The notes under the pieces were generated by a model. It was not told the origin of the DNA, made no database searches, and saw only the letters and a program-made list of their open reading frames with translations. DNA of 64,000 bases from Flavobacterium sp. 102 (GTDB lineage Bacteria; Bacteroidota; Bacteroidia; Flavobacteriales; Flavobacteriaceae), in NCBI RefSeq assembly GCF_003634615.1, contig NZ_RBKX01000001.1, forward strand, positions 1,674,001 through 1,738,000, written 5' to 3'. Of the stretch, positions 26,321 to 42,000 are shown piece by piece. The position numbers and the translations under genes are program-made. Within the stretch, counting starts at the first letter, position 1. The number at the start of each line of letters is the position of its first letter.

Positions 26321-27003
26321 GTTTTATTGTCACAATTATAAGATTATTTTTTCATTGAATGGCGGTCGTGTCAGAGTGGAATGTAAGAGTGTTTTATTAG
26401 GGGTGTATTTTGGAATCAGTATCTACGATATCACTGACGAATGATTGATTTTTTAAAATAATCGTGGATTATAAGCTATGTATTACACTCTGATGCTATT
26501 CGTCGGATTTTGATGTTTTTTATCGATTATGTAATTTTTTTGTAAAAACTTAACTGATAATATCTATATATTAACACTCTGTTAACTTTTTGTAAATAAC
26601 TAGTATGTCGCAACTTTACGTTTTTTTTCCTACAAAGCTGTTTATTCTTTTCAATCCTATTTTTATTAATGATGAAGCCTTAGACAATCAAAAAAGGCTT
26701 AAGGAAGCGAGAGTAAATTTGGTTTTCTTCTTTATGCTTTTAGGATCTTTTGGCTCTAGTTTAATTGCCTTTTCCAACAATTTTTATCAAGTCGCTTTTA
26801 GGCTGCAATCTACCTTTGTCAGTCACTATTTGTCTCATGCCTTTTTTGAAGGAATTGGCAGTGGTGGCGGTGGTCATGGTAATGCAATTGCTTAGGTCTG
26901 TTTTGACTTTAAGTTAAAATGAATAATCAACAAAAGAATATAATACAATGGTAGTGTGAAAGCATTGCCGACAAAAAAAAATTTTTTCTAATCCAATTTT
27001 TTA
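26321..27003 (+). other. Long spacer upstream of the 5181-aa gene
   Basis: 683 bp, AT-rich. It contains TTAACA and TTAACTTTTTG-type motifs at 26570-26591, which may belong to a promoter, and one doubtful small ORF (26605-26895). No convincing -33/-7 pair, RNA gene or mobile element was found. Confidence 0.35.
26605..26895 (+). CDS. Doubtful small ORF, hypothetical protein
   Basis: 96 aa from an ATG. The middle (VNLVFFFMLLGSFGSSLIAF) could be one membrane segment, and the C-terminus is glycine-rich (GIGSGGGGHGNAIA). No family recognised, no RBS, and the composition resembles translated AT-rich spacer. It could be a short membrane peptide, but more likely it is chance coding in the leader of the giant gene. 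Confidence 0.2.
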   Translation: MSQLYVFFPTKLFILFNPIFINDEALDNQKRLKEARVNLVFFFMLLGSFGSSLIAFSNNFYQVAFRLQSTFVSHYLSHAFFEGIGSGGGGHGNAIA

Positions 27004-30000
27004 ATGATGAACAACAATTACAATTCATGGTACAGTAGTGGAATTACTACGTGTGTACAAACATGGCAAAAGAAAGCAGTATTGCTGCTGTTTTTTGTTA
27101 TGTTCGGTGTTTTTGGAGTAAATGCTCAGGTTACTACCAATGGAGGGTCCGGTTTAGCGGGGTCTTATGGTACTTTGGCTGAGGCAATTACCGCTTTAAA
27201 TGCTGCGACGATTTCATCTCCTGTGGTCATTACTTTGACCGGAAATGAAACGGCGCCTGCCGGTGGGTACAACATCACCAAGTCAGGAACATCAACCAAT
27301 ACCATTACCATTCAAGGTAGTTCGAGCACCATAACCGCTCCTACGCCTCAGGCTTCCGGTATATTGGTAGATGCCATTTTCAAAATTACGGGTGCAGACT
27401 GGATAACTATCCAGAATTTCACCATGCAGGAAAATGCAGCGAACACAACAACTACTGCTGCTAGTAATAACATGACCGAATTTGGTGTCGCGTTATTTTA
27501 TGCTACGGCTACAGACGGTGCTCAAAACTGTACTATTCAAAACAACACAATTTCTTTGAATAGGACTTACCAAAACACTTTTGGTATTTACAGTAACTCT
27601 ACTCATACTGCTACTAATGCTACAACGAGTGCTACGGCTTCTTCTGTGGCAGGAAGCAATAGTGGTTTAAAAGTGTATGGGAATGCAATTAGTAATGTCA
27701 ATTTTGGTATTATGGTTGTTGGTCCAACTGCGGCAGCGAACCACAATACAGGCATTGATATTGGGGGTGCTGCTTCAGGAACAGGTAATACAATTACCAA
27801 TTTTGGTACTACAAGTACTTTTTCCGGTTATGCTAATGTGTCAGGAACTGTTAATGGTATTTTAGTACGTAATTCTACTGGATTTAATGTTTCTTATAAC
27901 TCAGTTACCAGTTCAAATGGAGGTATAACTGCAGCACAAACTTTAAGAGGTATATTTATTCCTGCTGCATCAAATGCTCCTACAGGAACTTTTACCAATA
28001 CAATCAACAACAATACGATTGCTTTAACGCATGGTTTCTCTTCGGGTACTATACAAGGGATTACTGTTGAGGCAACTACAGGTACTGCTACTTCAACCCA
28101 AAATATTAATAATAATAATTTTACGGCTTTGGGAAGCAGTGTTGCTACTTCGGGAACAATTACTGCAATCTCATGTGTTATGCCGAATTTAGTAACTAAT
28201 ATTAATAGCAATACATTTACTAACATTACTTCCAATACAACGGGAAGTTTTACTTTTATTGGTCACAGTTATACAATGCCTGCTGGCGGTTCTCAAACCA
28301 TTAGTGGTAACTCTATTGTAACTGCTTTTAATAAAACCGGAGCAGGCGGAACCGTTACTGTTGCTACTTCCTCAAGTTCTTCGCCAAACGGTACAACCAG
28401 TACTGTTACCAATAATAATTTCTCCAATATTACTGTTACCGGTGCTACCGGAATTACAGGATTAAGTAATTTTGATGGTTCCTCTTCAAGTGCAACAAGG
28501 GTGTGTACAGGGAATACTTTTAATAATTGGGTAGGAGGGACTGGTTCTATAACAGCCATTACTTATGGTTATTTTGGTGGTACCACTTCTACTATGAGTA
28601 ATAATACTATAACTAACATTACAGGTCAAAGTTCTATTACCGGTTTAAGTATCGGTTCTAGTGCCAATTTGGCTACTACACTTAATGTAGCTAATAATGT
28701 TATCAATAATTTATCGTCTACAGGAACTGGTGGTGCAGTAATAGGATTGTCTTGTTCTAATGCTTCTACAACCATTAACTTAAACAGTAATACGATTCAT
28801 ACTTTGTCTACCACTTCAAGTTCTGCCGTTACTGGTATTAGTATTGGAGGCGGTGCTACGACAAACGTTTATCAAAACAAAGTTTACAACTTGTTAGGGA
28901 CTAATGCTTCCTCGACTGTAAACGGTATTTTGATTACTAGTGGAGTAAATATTAATACATTTAATAACCTTATAGGTGATTTACGCGCTACAGCTGCTTC
29001 GGGAACCGATGTTATCAGAGGTATCAGTATTACATCTTCAACAGGTACTTCTAATCAAAGAGTATATTACAATACTATTTATTTGAATGGCACTTCAAGC
29101 GGAACTAATTTTGGTTCTTCGGGTATTTTCCATACTTTTAGTACTACTGCGACTACTTCGGCTTTAGATTTAAGAAACAACATTGTTGTAAACGCTTCGA
29201 GTGCTAATGGTACCGGATTTGCGGTTGCTTTCAGAAGAAGTTCAGCTACTAATTTGAATAATTATGCCAGTACCTCAAACAATAACTTGTTTTTTGGAAC
29301 CAGCGGTGCTTTCAGTGATGGTACTGTGGCATCTTTTGGCGCTTTCCAAACTTTGGTTTCACCTAGAGAGACTGCTTCAAAATACCAAAATCCAACATTT
29401 GCCAGTATAACCGGTTCAGATGCAACCTTCTTGAAGTTTGTTTCGGGTGCGGTTAATTTAGCAGGTGCCAGTGGTCAAGTCATTGCGGGTTACACAACTG
29501 ATTTTGACGGAGAGACTCGTGATGCCAGTACACCAGATATTGGTGCTGACGAATGGGTTAACGGAACTGTTGTTTTGCCTACTATTACAGGGTTTACAAC
29601 AGCCTTTAGTCCAACTGCTCCAATATACTTGTGTTCGAATGGAGGTTCAGTAGTTACAATTACAGGAACTAATTTGGATACAGTATCTTCAGTATTGTTT
29701 AATGGTGGTGCAGGGGTAAATCTTGTAGGTTCTATTACTAATGCCACTAGTACTAGTTTAACTGTGACTTCGCCGGCCGGAGTAGTAGATGGTATTATTC
29801 GTGTTATTAACCCGGCGGGTTCAGTAGACTCTAGTTCTTCATTTACCACGGCTGATCCTCCAACAGTTGGAGTAAGTTCAGCTGCGACTATCTGTTTGGG
29901 AGCTAATACAGTACTTACGGCAACAGGTGCCAACACTTATGCTTGGTCGCCAAGTACAGGTTTATCGGCTACTACAGGAGCTAGTGTTACAGCAAGTCCA

Positions 30001-33000
30001 ACCACTAACACTACTTATACCGTTACAGGTACAAGTACTGCGGGTTGTACAGCTACTAATACAGTTGCGATAACCGTGAGTCCAGTGGCAAGTGCTGTTA
30101 CTGTTTCTAAAAATCCAACAGTAGCTTGTTTGGGAGGTATTACTACATTAACTGCAAATGGGGGGACTGTTAGCTCAACCCCTTCCGCTTATGGATTTGC
30201 TGGTACGACTGGGACTTATACTCCTATTACAGGAACCACTGTAACTGCTGCTATTGGGGATGAATTTGGCGCGGGTAATTTACCTATTGGTTTTTCGTTT
30301 AATTACAATGGAACAAACCAAACCGTATTTGCCGTACATTCTAATGGGTTTTTAATTTTAGGAAATACAACTCCTGCTATTACTGGGAATTTTAATTTTA
30401 CAAATGCATTAGCAACGGGTGCTCTTTTCATTGCTCCTTTGTGGGATGATAATAATACTACTGGTGGTAGTGTTATCTATAGTACTACCGGAACTGCACC
30501 AAACCGTGTATTGACTGTTCAATGGACCGGGATGCACGTAGCAGGAGCAGGTAGTGCTACTAATCCAACTATAGATATGCAAGCTTTACTGTATGAAAAT
30601 GGAAATATTCAGTTCATTTATGGTGCTCAGAGCGCTGCTTTGTCTTCCCCAACTGCCTCAATAGGTATTTCGGGAGCATCTGGTAATTACATAAGTGTTA
30701 CTCCATTAAGCCCAATTGGAACTTCAACAATATCAAGTTCTACTGAGAATACATCAGTAAATACTGCCAATATCCCTTCCGGTACTATTTTGACTTTCAA
30801 TGCACCGACACAGCCATCAGTTTTATGGTCTCCATCAACTGATTTGTTTACCGATGCAGCTGCTACTCAATCGTATTCAGGTGAGAATATTAAAGTAGTT
30901 TACTCTAAATCAAATGTTGAACAAACTTATATAGCTACGGCTACTTTAGGTTCTTGTCCAACTTCAGGTTCTGTTACAGTAACGCCAAACGCTTTACCGA
31001 CTATTGCAACCAGTGGTGATGTAGCCATATGTAATGGTGGAGCAGGAGCAAGTTTAACTGCCACAGGAGGTGTGTCTTATGTTTGGTCGCCTGCAACAGG
31101 ATTATCTGCTGCTAATGTGGCTAATCCAACGGCTACGCCAAGTACAACTACTACTTATACGGTAACAGGTACTGATGCTAATGGTTGTCAAAATACAGCT
31201 ACTGCTGTTGTTACAGTTAATGAACCGGTTGCTGTCACGGTACAGCCAGCCAATCAAACGGCTTTGGAAAATGGTCCGGCTTCTTTTAGTGTAACTGCCA
31301 CCGGTACTGGATTAACTTATCAGTGGGAATATAGTTCAGACAGTGGTGCTAACTGGAATTCACTTTCAGGGGAAACAGCTGCCACTTATGCTATAGCTTC
31401 AGCCAGTACTTCACAAAATAATTACTTATACCGTGTTGTTGTTTCAGGTACTGCACCATGTGCTTCTGTAACTTCAGCATCAGCTTCATTATTAGTTGGG
31501 TCAGTGGCTATTGTTTCACAGCCTACTAGCCAAACTATTTGTAGTGATGGAACGGCTACTTTTGCTATTACGACTACAGGTGATGTTACTTCTTACTTAT
31601 GGCAGTATTCAACTGATAATGTAAATTGGTTTACTGCACCTGGTATCGCAACCAATAGTAGTTTAGTTTTAACCGGTATCAATTCATCATTATCGGGATA
31701 CTTATTCCGTTGTTCATTGAATGGTGGGGCACTTATTTCTAATGCAGCTACTTTAACTGTCTTTGATGCTATCGTAATTGGTACACAACCTGCAAGCCAA
31801 ACGGTTTGTTCTAATGCCGCTTCTGTTTCGTTTGAAAGTGCGGCTACAGGATCAGGGGTGTCATATCAATGGCAATTAAGTACCGATAGTGGTTCTAATT
31901 GGAACAATGTTTCGGGTGCTACTTCAGCTACTTATACTATCAACACTCCGGGTGTTGGTCTAAATAATAATCAATACCGCGTTGTCGTTTCAGGAACTTC
32001 ACCATGTAGTGCGGTAACTTCTAGTGTGGCTACTTTAACCATAACTGATGTTACAGTTGCTGCTAGTGCAGTTTCAATCTGTATTGGTTCATCAGTAACT
32101 TTATCCGCGACATATACAGGTACTCCAGGGACAACAACTTCTTCATGGGTTTCTGCTACAGCAGGAAGTGGTGCTGAAACACCAATTTCAGGTGATTCTA
32201 CATCAGTAACTCCAACAGCTGCCGGAACTTATGTTTATACATTTACTACTAATGGCGATTGTTCGTTTACAAGAACAATTTCTGTTACAGTTAATGCTTT
32301 GCCAGTTATATCTTCGGTTACGGCTACTCCTGCTACAGTTTGTAGTGATTCGCCTATTGCTTTAACTGGGTTAAGTGTGGTTAATGCTAATGGTACTTCT
32401 GCTTTAGGGGCAGGAGCAACTTCAAGTTCTTCTACCGGGAATTCTATTTTTCCAGGTGGTTGGGGAGGAGCTAAATCTCAATATTTGATTAGAGCTTCCG
32501 AATTGACAGCATTAGGTTATGTGGCAGGCAATATAACTTCTGTGGCTTTTGAACCTACTACTTCCGGTCAAACTTATCAAGGCTTTTTTGTAAGTATAGC
32601 GTCAACGTCTAATACCGTTTTAACCACTACTTTCCTTTCTAATGGGACACAAGTATATGCAGGAACATTAGCAGACAATGGTTTTACTCCTGTTGCTAAT
32701 ACTGTTAATACATTGGCCTTTGGTACAGGTGTGGGTTCTGCCAGCAGTTTTGCTTGGGATGGAATTTCAAATATTGTTCTTACTTTTTCTTGGAGTAGAG
32801 TGCCAAGTGCATCAACTTCTACTTCATCAACTATGAAATCCGATACAGTAGGATTTGTATGTGGTGCCTATAGACAAAGAGATAGTTTTACACCAGCTGC
32901 TATGTTAGCTGAAACTTCAGCATCATCAACTGTAAGCATTCGTCCAAGATTAACATTAGGCGGTGTAATAGCTACTAATTTAGCTTCTACTTACACTTGG

Positions 33001-36000
33001 TCATGGAATTCAACTCCAGCTGTGACAACAGCTACGGGTACCACTTCTATAACTAACACTAGTGGTAGTGCTTTAAATCAAACTTTTACAGCAACAGCTA
33101 CTTCAGCTGCAGGATGTACAAATTCATTGACTACAAGTGCGGTGACTGTTAATACTACAATCCCAGCACCAACAGGTACAGACAGTACTCAATGTGGTAC
33201 TGCAACACCAACTTGTTCTGTTGTAGGAAGCGGCACACCGGGAAGTACATTCCGTTGGTATACTGTTTCTACTAATGGTACTGCTATTTCGGGTCAAACA
33301 GGTAATTCATTAATAGTACCATATGCAATTGCGGCTACTACAATATTCTATGTATCTGAAGTTAGTGCTGATGGTTTATGTGAAAGCCCGAGAACAGCCG
33401 TTACTGCAACAGTAACTCCTCCTCTTGCTTTTAGCTTGTCGGCATCCAGTACTACAAATTGTAGTGGATCACCAAGTTTAACTCCAATCACTATTGCTAC
33501 TAATGAAGGTTATGATAGTTATTCATGGTCTAATGCCGGTACAGTTTCAGGAAACGAAACTACGGGTTGGACTTTTAGCCCAACTACAACTACTACATAT
33601 ACATTAACAGTAACTGGAGGTGGTTGTTCTACAACGGCTACAGTTGTTGTTACGCCAACGGCTCTACCAGTTGTTAATGTAACAGCTGTTCCTAGTTCAA
33701 TTTGTGTTGGGGCTTCGACAACGTTGACTGCTTTGACAACAACTACTGCTTCAGGAACGGCTAAAATTGGTTCTGGAACAACATCTGAATTTAGTTATAG
33801 TATTTTTAGACATGGATTTGGAAATGGTAATTTTAGACATCAATTATTATATAGTGCGTCTGAATTAACTGCTGCAGGTTTAACTGCCGGGCCATTAACA
33901 TCTGTTGCGTTTAATGTTACTACTTTAGGGTCTCCAGATTATTCAGATTATACTGTTAGTTTAGCAAATGTTAGTGCAACATCTCTAACTACCACTTTTA
34001 ATCCTAGTACACTAACACAAGTATACACTGCTCCATCATTTACTTTAGTTTCAGGTATTAATACCTTTACTTTTGGTACAGGTTCAGGTTCAACTGGATT
34101 TGTTTGGGATGGTATTTCAAGTGTTTTAGTAAATGTTTGTTACACTGTTTCAGGTGCGAGTTCAACTTCATATGTTGAAGCTACAACAACCAGTTCAAAC
34201 ACGAACAGTCAATTGTTAGGAAGTACCGGTGCTTGTACAGCTACTACAGCTACTACAGCGGTAACTAGTAGACCTAATGCTACATTTGGTGGGCAAGTTG
34301 GTTCTCAAGGTGTTGGTACTTTAGCTTATACTTGGAACGATCCAGCCACTACTACCGGAAATGTGTTAACCGTTACGCCAAGTGCAACAACGACTTATAC
34401 AGTTTCGGGTTATGATTCTACAACAGGGTGTACAGCAACAACAAGTAATACTGTAACAGTATTTACTCCACCAACTGCTCCTTCTGTAACTAATGCAAAT
34501 CAGTGTGGAACAAGAGTTCCTTTGGTTGCCGTAGCCGATACTAATGGTTATACAACGCCTACCTTTAAGTGGTATGCAGATGAAGTTACTACTACAGCAT
34601 TACAAACCAGTACCTCTACTACTTATACTACTAGTGTAAGCACTACTACAACTTTCTATGTGTCTGTTGTAAGTCCAGGAGGATGTGAAAGTCCTAGAGC
34701 AGCAGTTACAACGACTGTCGTTGCTCCAGCAACTTTAATAGTTTCTCCAGCTGCCTTTGTTTGTGCAGGCGGAAGCACTGTATTAAGCGCTTCTGGTGCT
34801 GTATCTTACACTTGGACACCTGCTCTAGGATTAAGTGAGACTACCGGTGCTAGCGTAACTGCTTCTCCAAGTAGTAATACTACTTATTCAGTTACTGGGG
34901 TTGATGAGAATGGATGTACTACTGCTGCTAGTACTGTTTTAGTTACAGTAAATCAACCTCTTCCTTCCATTACAGCGGGTGTTATTAACCCAGCAGTTTG
35001 TGTAGGAGGTACAGTTGACTTAACTTCTACCTCAGCTGGTTCAGCTTTTAGTTATACTGAAGGATTTGAAACATTCCCACCTACCGGTTGGACGATGTTA
35101 AATCCTGGTTTGGGTAATTCTTGGCAAGCTACTAATGTTTTAGAACCTGATGGGGTTAGAACAGGGACTAGCTCTATGGCTTATTATTATGATACAGATT
35201 TTTCTGGAAATGCTTGGGCTATTACTCCAGCTCAAACATTAACAGCAGGCGTTCCATATACTGTTTCTTTCTGGTATAGAGTGCCTAATTCATCTTATTC
35301 AGAAAATATAAAATTAACAGTAGGTACATTAGCAACAGTAGCAGATCAAACTACTACTTTGATTAATTTAACTTCATTAAGTGGTATTGCTACTTTCCAA
35401 CAAGCTACAACTACATTCACACCTACAACTACGGGTACATATTATTTCGGTTTAAATTGTTTTTCTACTGCAGATCAAGATACTATTTATGTTGATGATT
35501 TTGCTATATCAGGAGGTCAAACCGTTACTTATGCTTGGACTTCAACACCTGCAGGATTTACCTCTAGTGTTCAAAATCCTACCAATGTAACGGTGAATGG
35601 AGAAACAACTTATATGGTGACTGCTTCAAGTGGAGCTTGTACAACATCTTCTTCAATTATTGTTACTCCTAATGCACTACCGACTTTCACTTTGTCGGAT
35701 GATGTAACTATCTGTAAAGGACAGTCTACTACTTTAGAAGTGACTGGTTCTGGTCTGACTTATTTATGGTCAACCGGTGCAACAACCGCTTCCATTTCGG
35801 TTACTCCATCAACAACTACTACTTATAATGTAGTAGCAACGGAAACCGCAACCGGTTGTCAAGCTACTCAAGAGGTTATCGTTACTGTGAGTGATCCGGG
35901 TGCTGTATTATCTACAGGTACAACTACTTCTCAAATAGTTATTCCGGGCGGTTCTACTACTTTTACAGTGGCTACCGCGTCAGGACCTGTTTATACTTAC

Positions 36001-39000
36001 CAATGGCAAGTGAGAACAAGTATTAATGATCCATGGACTAACTTGTCTGATGATAGTAACTATTCAAATGTTAACACGGCTACTTTAACGGTGGCTGACA
36101 TTGATGAAACTTTCAATGGTTATCAGTACCAATGTTTGGTTACTGGTGAATCTCCTTGTGCGGCTTTAATTCCTATTGTGGCTACTTTAACAGTAGATAC
36201 TACAGGTATAGAACAACAACCACAAAGTGTTACCGTTTGTGCCCCTTCATCAACTTCATTTAGTATTGTAACGAGTGGTGATGAGCCTTATGGCATTGAA
36301 TGGCAAATAAGCCTTGATGGTATTGTTTATGAGAATATCAGCGATGGTTTTGATGCTGTTACCGGTCTTACTTTCTCGGGTGTAGATCAACTAACGTTGA
36401 ATGTTTCAGGAATTACCGTTGCTAATGATGGATTAAAATTCCTTTGTCAAATTAATTTCTATTTGCCGAGTGATGCAGCAACACTTACTGTGAAATCTCC
36501 GGTAGTTGCTTCTAATCCTGCAAATCAAACGGTTTGTTCATCAGGTGGAACTGCTGTTTTCAGCACTACTGCTACGGGTTCTGATTTGGCTTACCAATGG
36601 CAGTTTAGTACTGATGGAGGTTCGTCATGGAATCCTTACGTAGGTACTGGTGCTACTACAGCGTCTATCTCTATTGTTAACCCTGCTTTGGCTACTGATG
36701 GTACCCAATATAGAGTAGTGGTTTCGGGTAATGCTGCTTGTGATTCAGTTACTACAGCTGCTGCTACTTTATTTATAAACAATCCAACTATTACTACTGC
36801 ACCTTCGGCTGTATCAGTTTTAAGAGGGAATACGGCTGCCTTCTCGGTAGTTGCTAGTGCTGCAACTTCTTACCAATGGCAATATTCTACTACCGTAAAT
36901 GGAACTTATACTAATGTTTCTGATGCAACTCCGGTCGGAGTTACTTACTCAGGAGCAGATTCGGCTAGTTTGTCAGTTGTTACAACAGAAGCAACGCCTG
37001 CGGTTAGTAATAATTTCTATAGATGTGTTGTAACCTATAATGGATGTTCAGTTAATTCAGTTGGTGCTCAATTGACAATCAACGGATACTGTACACCATC
37101 AATTGCAACATCAACAACTTCTTATTTTGATCAAGTGACAATGAATGGTGCTACTAGTTTTGATAACACTGCTTCAGGATTTTCAACTAACGGTTATGGA
37201 AACTTTACTTCTTCATTCTCCGTTTCTCAAGTTTTAGGAAACTCAGTTACTTATAGTACTACGCTTATTGGAACAACAGTAGGTATTGCTATTTGGGTTG
37301 ACTGGAATAAAAATGGATCTTTTGAAACTACAGAAAGAGTTGCAAATACAACAGGTTACGTGAGTACGTTCTCAGGAAGTTTTGCAGTTCCAATGAGTGC
37401 TACAGTCGGAGCTACCAGAATGAGAATTATGATGGATTGGAACAATTCAAATCCAGCTAATCCATGTGTTCAAAGCACAAGAGCGGAAACTGAAGATTAT
37501 ACATTTGAAATTTTGCCACAACCAGTATGTGCTTCAGGGTCTTTTGTAGCCGGTACAGCTTCAGCCACTAGTACTTCAATTTGTTTTGGCAATACTGCTT
37601 CACTTTCATTGACTGGATTCACTACTGGTGTTGCTGGTTTGACATATCAATGGTATTACTCTGCTAATGGTGTTGATTTTAGCCCGGTTTCTGAGGCTAA
37701 TTCAACAACATTAACTACAGGAAGTTTAACAGCTAATGCTTATTATTACTGTGTGACATCTTGTTCTGAGGGAGGTTCTGAAACTTCAAATACAGTAACT
37801 ATAACAGTAGCCAATCCACTTATCACAGGTTCAACACCTGCTGGTAGATGTGGTACAGGAACAGTTGTTTTAGGTGCAGAAGCTAACGCTGGTTCTTCTA
37901 TCAATTGGTATTCAGCTGCTACAGGTGGCACTACATTAGGAACCGGAACTAGTTTTACAACTCCTAGTATAGCAGCAACCACTACTTATTATGCTGAGGC
38001 TGTTGCAGGAGGAGGCGTTGGAAATGCAACTTCAACTTATTCAGGAACAACAAATAATGGAGCTAATACAGGAAGTCATGGTATTGCCATTACTACTACT
38101 GTACCAAGTGTAAAAATTGTAAGTGCTGATATTCCATTTACTGGAACAGGGACGTTGACAATTGCCTTGAAAAATACTGCTAATAGTACAGTTCTTTCAT
38201 CGGTTACAACCGGTACGGTTACAGGTTTAGGAACGACTGCGCTTACTATTCCTTTGGATATTACTATTCCAACCGCTGGAAACTATTTGTTAATAGTTAA
38301 TTCGGTTACCGGAACAGTTGGAGGGTTAGGATATTCTACAGTTACTTATCCGCTTACAGCTTTGGGTGGAACATTTAGTGTTACTGGAGGATATTGGTTC
38401 AGTTCTACTACTTCAAATATGTATTTATACAATCTAGCTGTCAGCACTGGTTGTTCTTCAGCAAGAACTGCTGTTGTAGCTACTGTAGATCCGCTTCCAA
38501 CAGCTACTATTTCTTATACAGGTTCACCTTTCTGTAGTACAGCTACAATTGGTACTGTAACGAGAACCGGTACAACCGGAGGAACTTATTCCTCTACCAG
38601 TGGTTTGACTATCGATTCTTCTACAGGAGAAATTGATATTACCGCTAGTACTCCTGGTACTTATACAGTAACTTACACAATGGACGGTACTACTTATTGT
38701 ACTGCTCAAACTGCAACTACTACTGTAGTAATCAATCAAGCTTTAACTTCTGGTTTTGCTTATGATTTTGCTGCATATTGTACTAATCAAGGTACTGCAA
38801 CTCCAACGGTTTCAGGTGCTTCAGGAACATTTACAGCTTCTCCGGCAGGATTAAGTATCAATTCGACTACGGGTGCTATTACTTTAGCTACTTCAACAGC
38901 GGGTACTTATACTGTAACTAATACAGTATCGGTTGCGGGTTGTCCTAATAGTGTTTCTACTTTTGAAGTAACCATAAACAGTGCGGTTGTAATTACTGCT

Positions 39001-42000
39001 CAACCAAGTAGTGTTTCTCAATTGCCTGGTGATAATACCTCGTTCTCTGTTACTGCAACAGGAACCGGTTTAACTTACCAATGGGAGGTAAATGACGGAT
39101 TAGGATGGACTACTCTTTCTGGAGAGACTGCTGCTACTTTAAGTTTGACTGCAGTAACTTCTGAAATGAATAGTTACCAGTATAGAGTAATTGTTTCAGG
39201 TGCTACCTCTTGTGCTCCTGTTACAAGTAATGCTGCTACGTTAACTGTTAATACGGCTGCAATAGCCACTAACCCGGCGAACTTTACAGCTTGTAGCGAA
39301 GGTGCGAATACCGCTTCTTTCTCTGTTACAACTACCGGTGTAGTTACTTCTTATCAATGGCAAGTGAGTACTAACGGTACTACTTGGTCAGATATTACCA
39401 ATGGTGGTATCTATGCTGATGCCGATACTGCTACTTTATTGTTATCAGGATTGTCGTTGTCTAATGACGGATTACAATTCCGTTGTGTGCTTAATGGGGC
39501 TGTAAATTCAAACCCTGCTACTTTGACTATCAAAACGGCAGTGGCTATTACAACTCAACCATCGAGCGCAACAGCATGTTCAGCTGGTTCAACAACTTTT
39601 AGTGTTGTGGCAACTGGTGATAACTTGGCTTATCAATGGCAGGAAAGTGCTGATGGTACAACTTGGAATAATATTTCAGGAGCTACTTTAGCTACTTTAA
39701 CGCTTAATAGTTTGACAGTTGGAATGAATGGTTACCAATACCAAGTGATTGTTTCAGGCGCTTCTCCTTGTAGTCCGTTGACTTCAAGTGTGGCTACTTT
39801 AGTAGTTAATACGGTTGTTGCGGTGTCTGCTCAACCTGCTAATAGTACAGTTTGTAATGGGGCTAATGCTACGTTCTCAGTTACTGCTAGCGGTACTGCT
39901 CTAAGCTACCAGTGGGAAATAAGTACTGATGGTACGCTATGGTCTGAATTGTCTGGTGAAACAGCTTCTTCATTGACTGTTAATGCTGTTACTATGGGAA
40001 TGTCAGGTTACCAATATCGTGTAATTATTTCAGGTGCTGCTCCTTGTGGGTCAGTTACTTCAAATGTTGCTACATTAACTGTTAGCCAACCTGTTGCCCC
40101 AACATTTGCTTCTGCAAGTTTGGATGTTTGTTCTGATGTGGCTCAAGCATTGACAGTGACCAATGTTCCAACGAGTACATTGACTTTAGGAACAGGTACT
40201 TCACTTTCTACAGGTAGCTCAACTGCTGCTGCTTTAGGTCCAAACCCTATGCAAACCTACTACGGAGGTACCAGACAACAAATGTTGATTACAGCTGCTG
40301 AGTTGACCACATTAGGTGTTTCTAATGGTTATGTTATTAACTCAGTTGCTATTAATTTGAGTGCTGCTGAATCAAGAACGCTTCAAAACTTTACGGTTAA
40401 GATGAAGAATACTTCAACTACAGCATTTGCTAATACAACTTTTGAAACGGGAACCACTTCAGTAAGAAATGCGGCCAATTATTCACCAGTAGTTGGTTGG
40501 AATACTATTGTATTTGACAATAGTTTTACTTATACAGGAGGAAGTTTGATTGTAGAATTAACATTCTCTAATAATGATGGAGGAGGTTCGGGTACTAATA
40601 GAGCTTATCACAGCACTACCAGCTATACCTCAACATTATTCTACAGAGCAGATTCTACATCTGCAACTGCTGTAGCGGCTCAAACTACTGCTTCTTTTAG
40701 TTATTCATCCAGAAATAACATGCAGTTTGGCGTTTTGGGAGCCATTACAACATGGTCTCCAGCAACCGGATTGTATACAAATCTAGGTGCTACTACAGCT
40801 TACACAGATGGAGCGAATGCTACTACAGTATATGTTAAGACAAATACGTCTCAGGCTTATACAGCAACATTTACTAACAGTTTGGGATGTACAAATTCTG
40901 CTGTAGTTAATGTGAATGTATTAACATCGTCAACTTTAGCTTCTATCACGCAACCAGCAGTTACATGTTCAGGTTCTCAAACTACGTTTAACTTAACCGG
41001 TTTGTTACCTAACAGTACTTCTACTATTGGTTATACCATTAATGGTGTTGTTCAAACTGCTATTACTGGTGTTGTTGCTGATGCTTCAGGAAATGCTTCG
41101 TTTACAGTTGCTTTACCAGCGGTTAACAACGGTAGAACATTGGCTATTACTTCATTAACTAGGACAGATTTAACACCAAATTGTGCTACGGCTATTTCAG
41201 CTAACAATACGGTAGTTATCTCGGTTCAACCGTTAGTGACTTATTATGCTGATGCTGACGGTGACGGATTTGGGGACAATGCTGTTACAGAAATTTCATG
41301 TTTGGGTCAACCTTCAGGTTATGTAACTAATAATACTGATTGTGATGATGCAAATGAATTTGTGAATGCTACTTTCCCATTCTATGCTGATGCTGACGGT
41401 GATGGTTATGGAGCAGGAGCATCCGTTTTATTGTGTGCTGTAAATGCAACTACACCTCCTTCAGGTTATTCAGTAAATAACACGGATTGTGCACCAACAG
41501 ATCCATTTATTTATCAAACGTTTACTTTCTATGTTGACGCTGATGGAGATACCTATGGAACTGGAAGTTTAGTGAGTGTTTGTGCGGTAGATGCTAATAC
41601 ACCACCGGCTGGTTACTCGTTGAATAACACCGATTGTAACGATGCCAATGCATTGCTATTCACCACTTATTCTTTCTTCGCTGATACAGATGGAGATGGT
41701 TTCGGTGCCGGAAGTTTAGTAAGTGTATGTGCTGTTGATGCTAATACACCTCCAACAGGTTATTCTTTGAGCGACAAAGATTGTGATCCTGCAGATCCAA
41801 CCAAATGGCAAAGTACTTCGTTGTTTGTAGATCTTGATGGTGATGGTTATGACAATGGAAACGTTAATGTTTGTTGGGGTGCTACTGTACCTGCCGGATA
41901 CTCTCAAACCACATTAGGTTTTGATTGTGACGATACAGATCCGTTGCGTAATCTTACTAATCCATGTGAAACAGTTGTTACTGTTAAGATGATCATTGAA

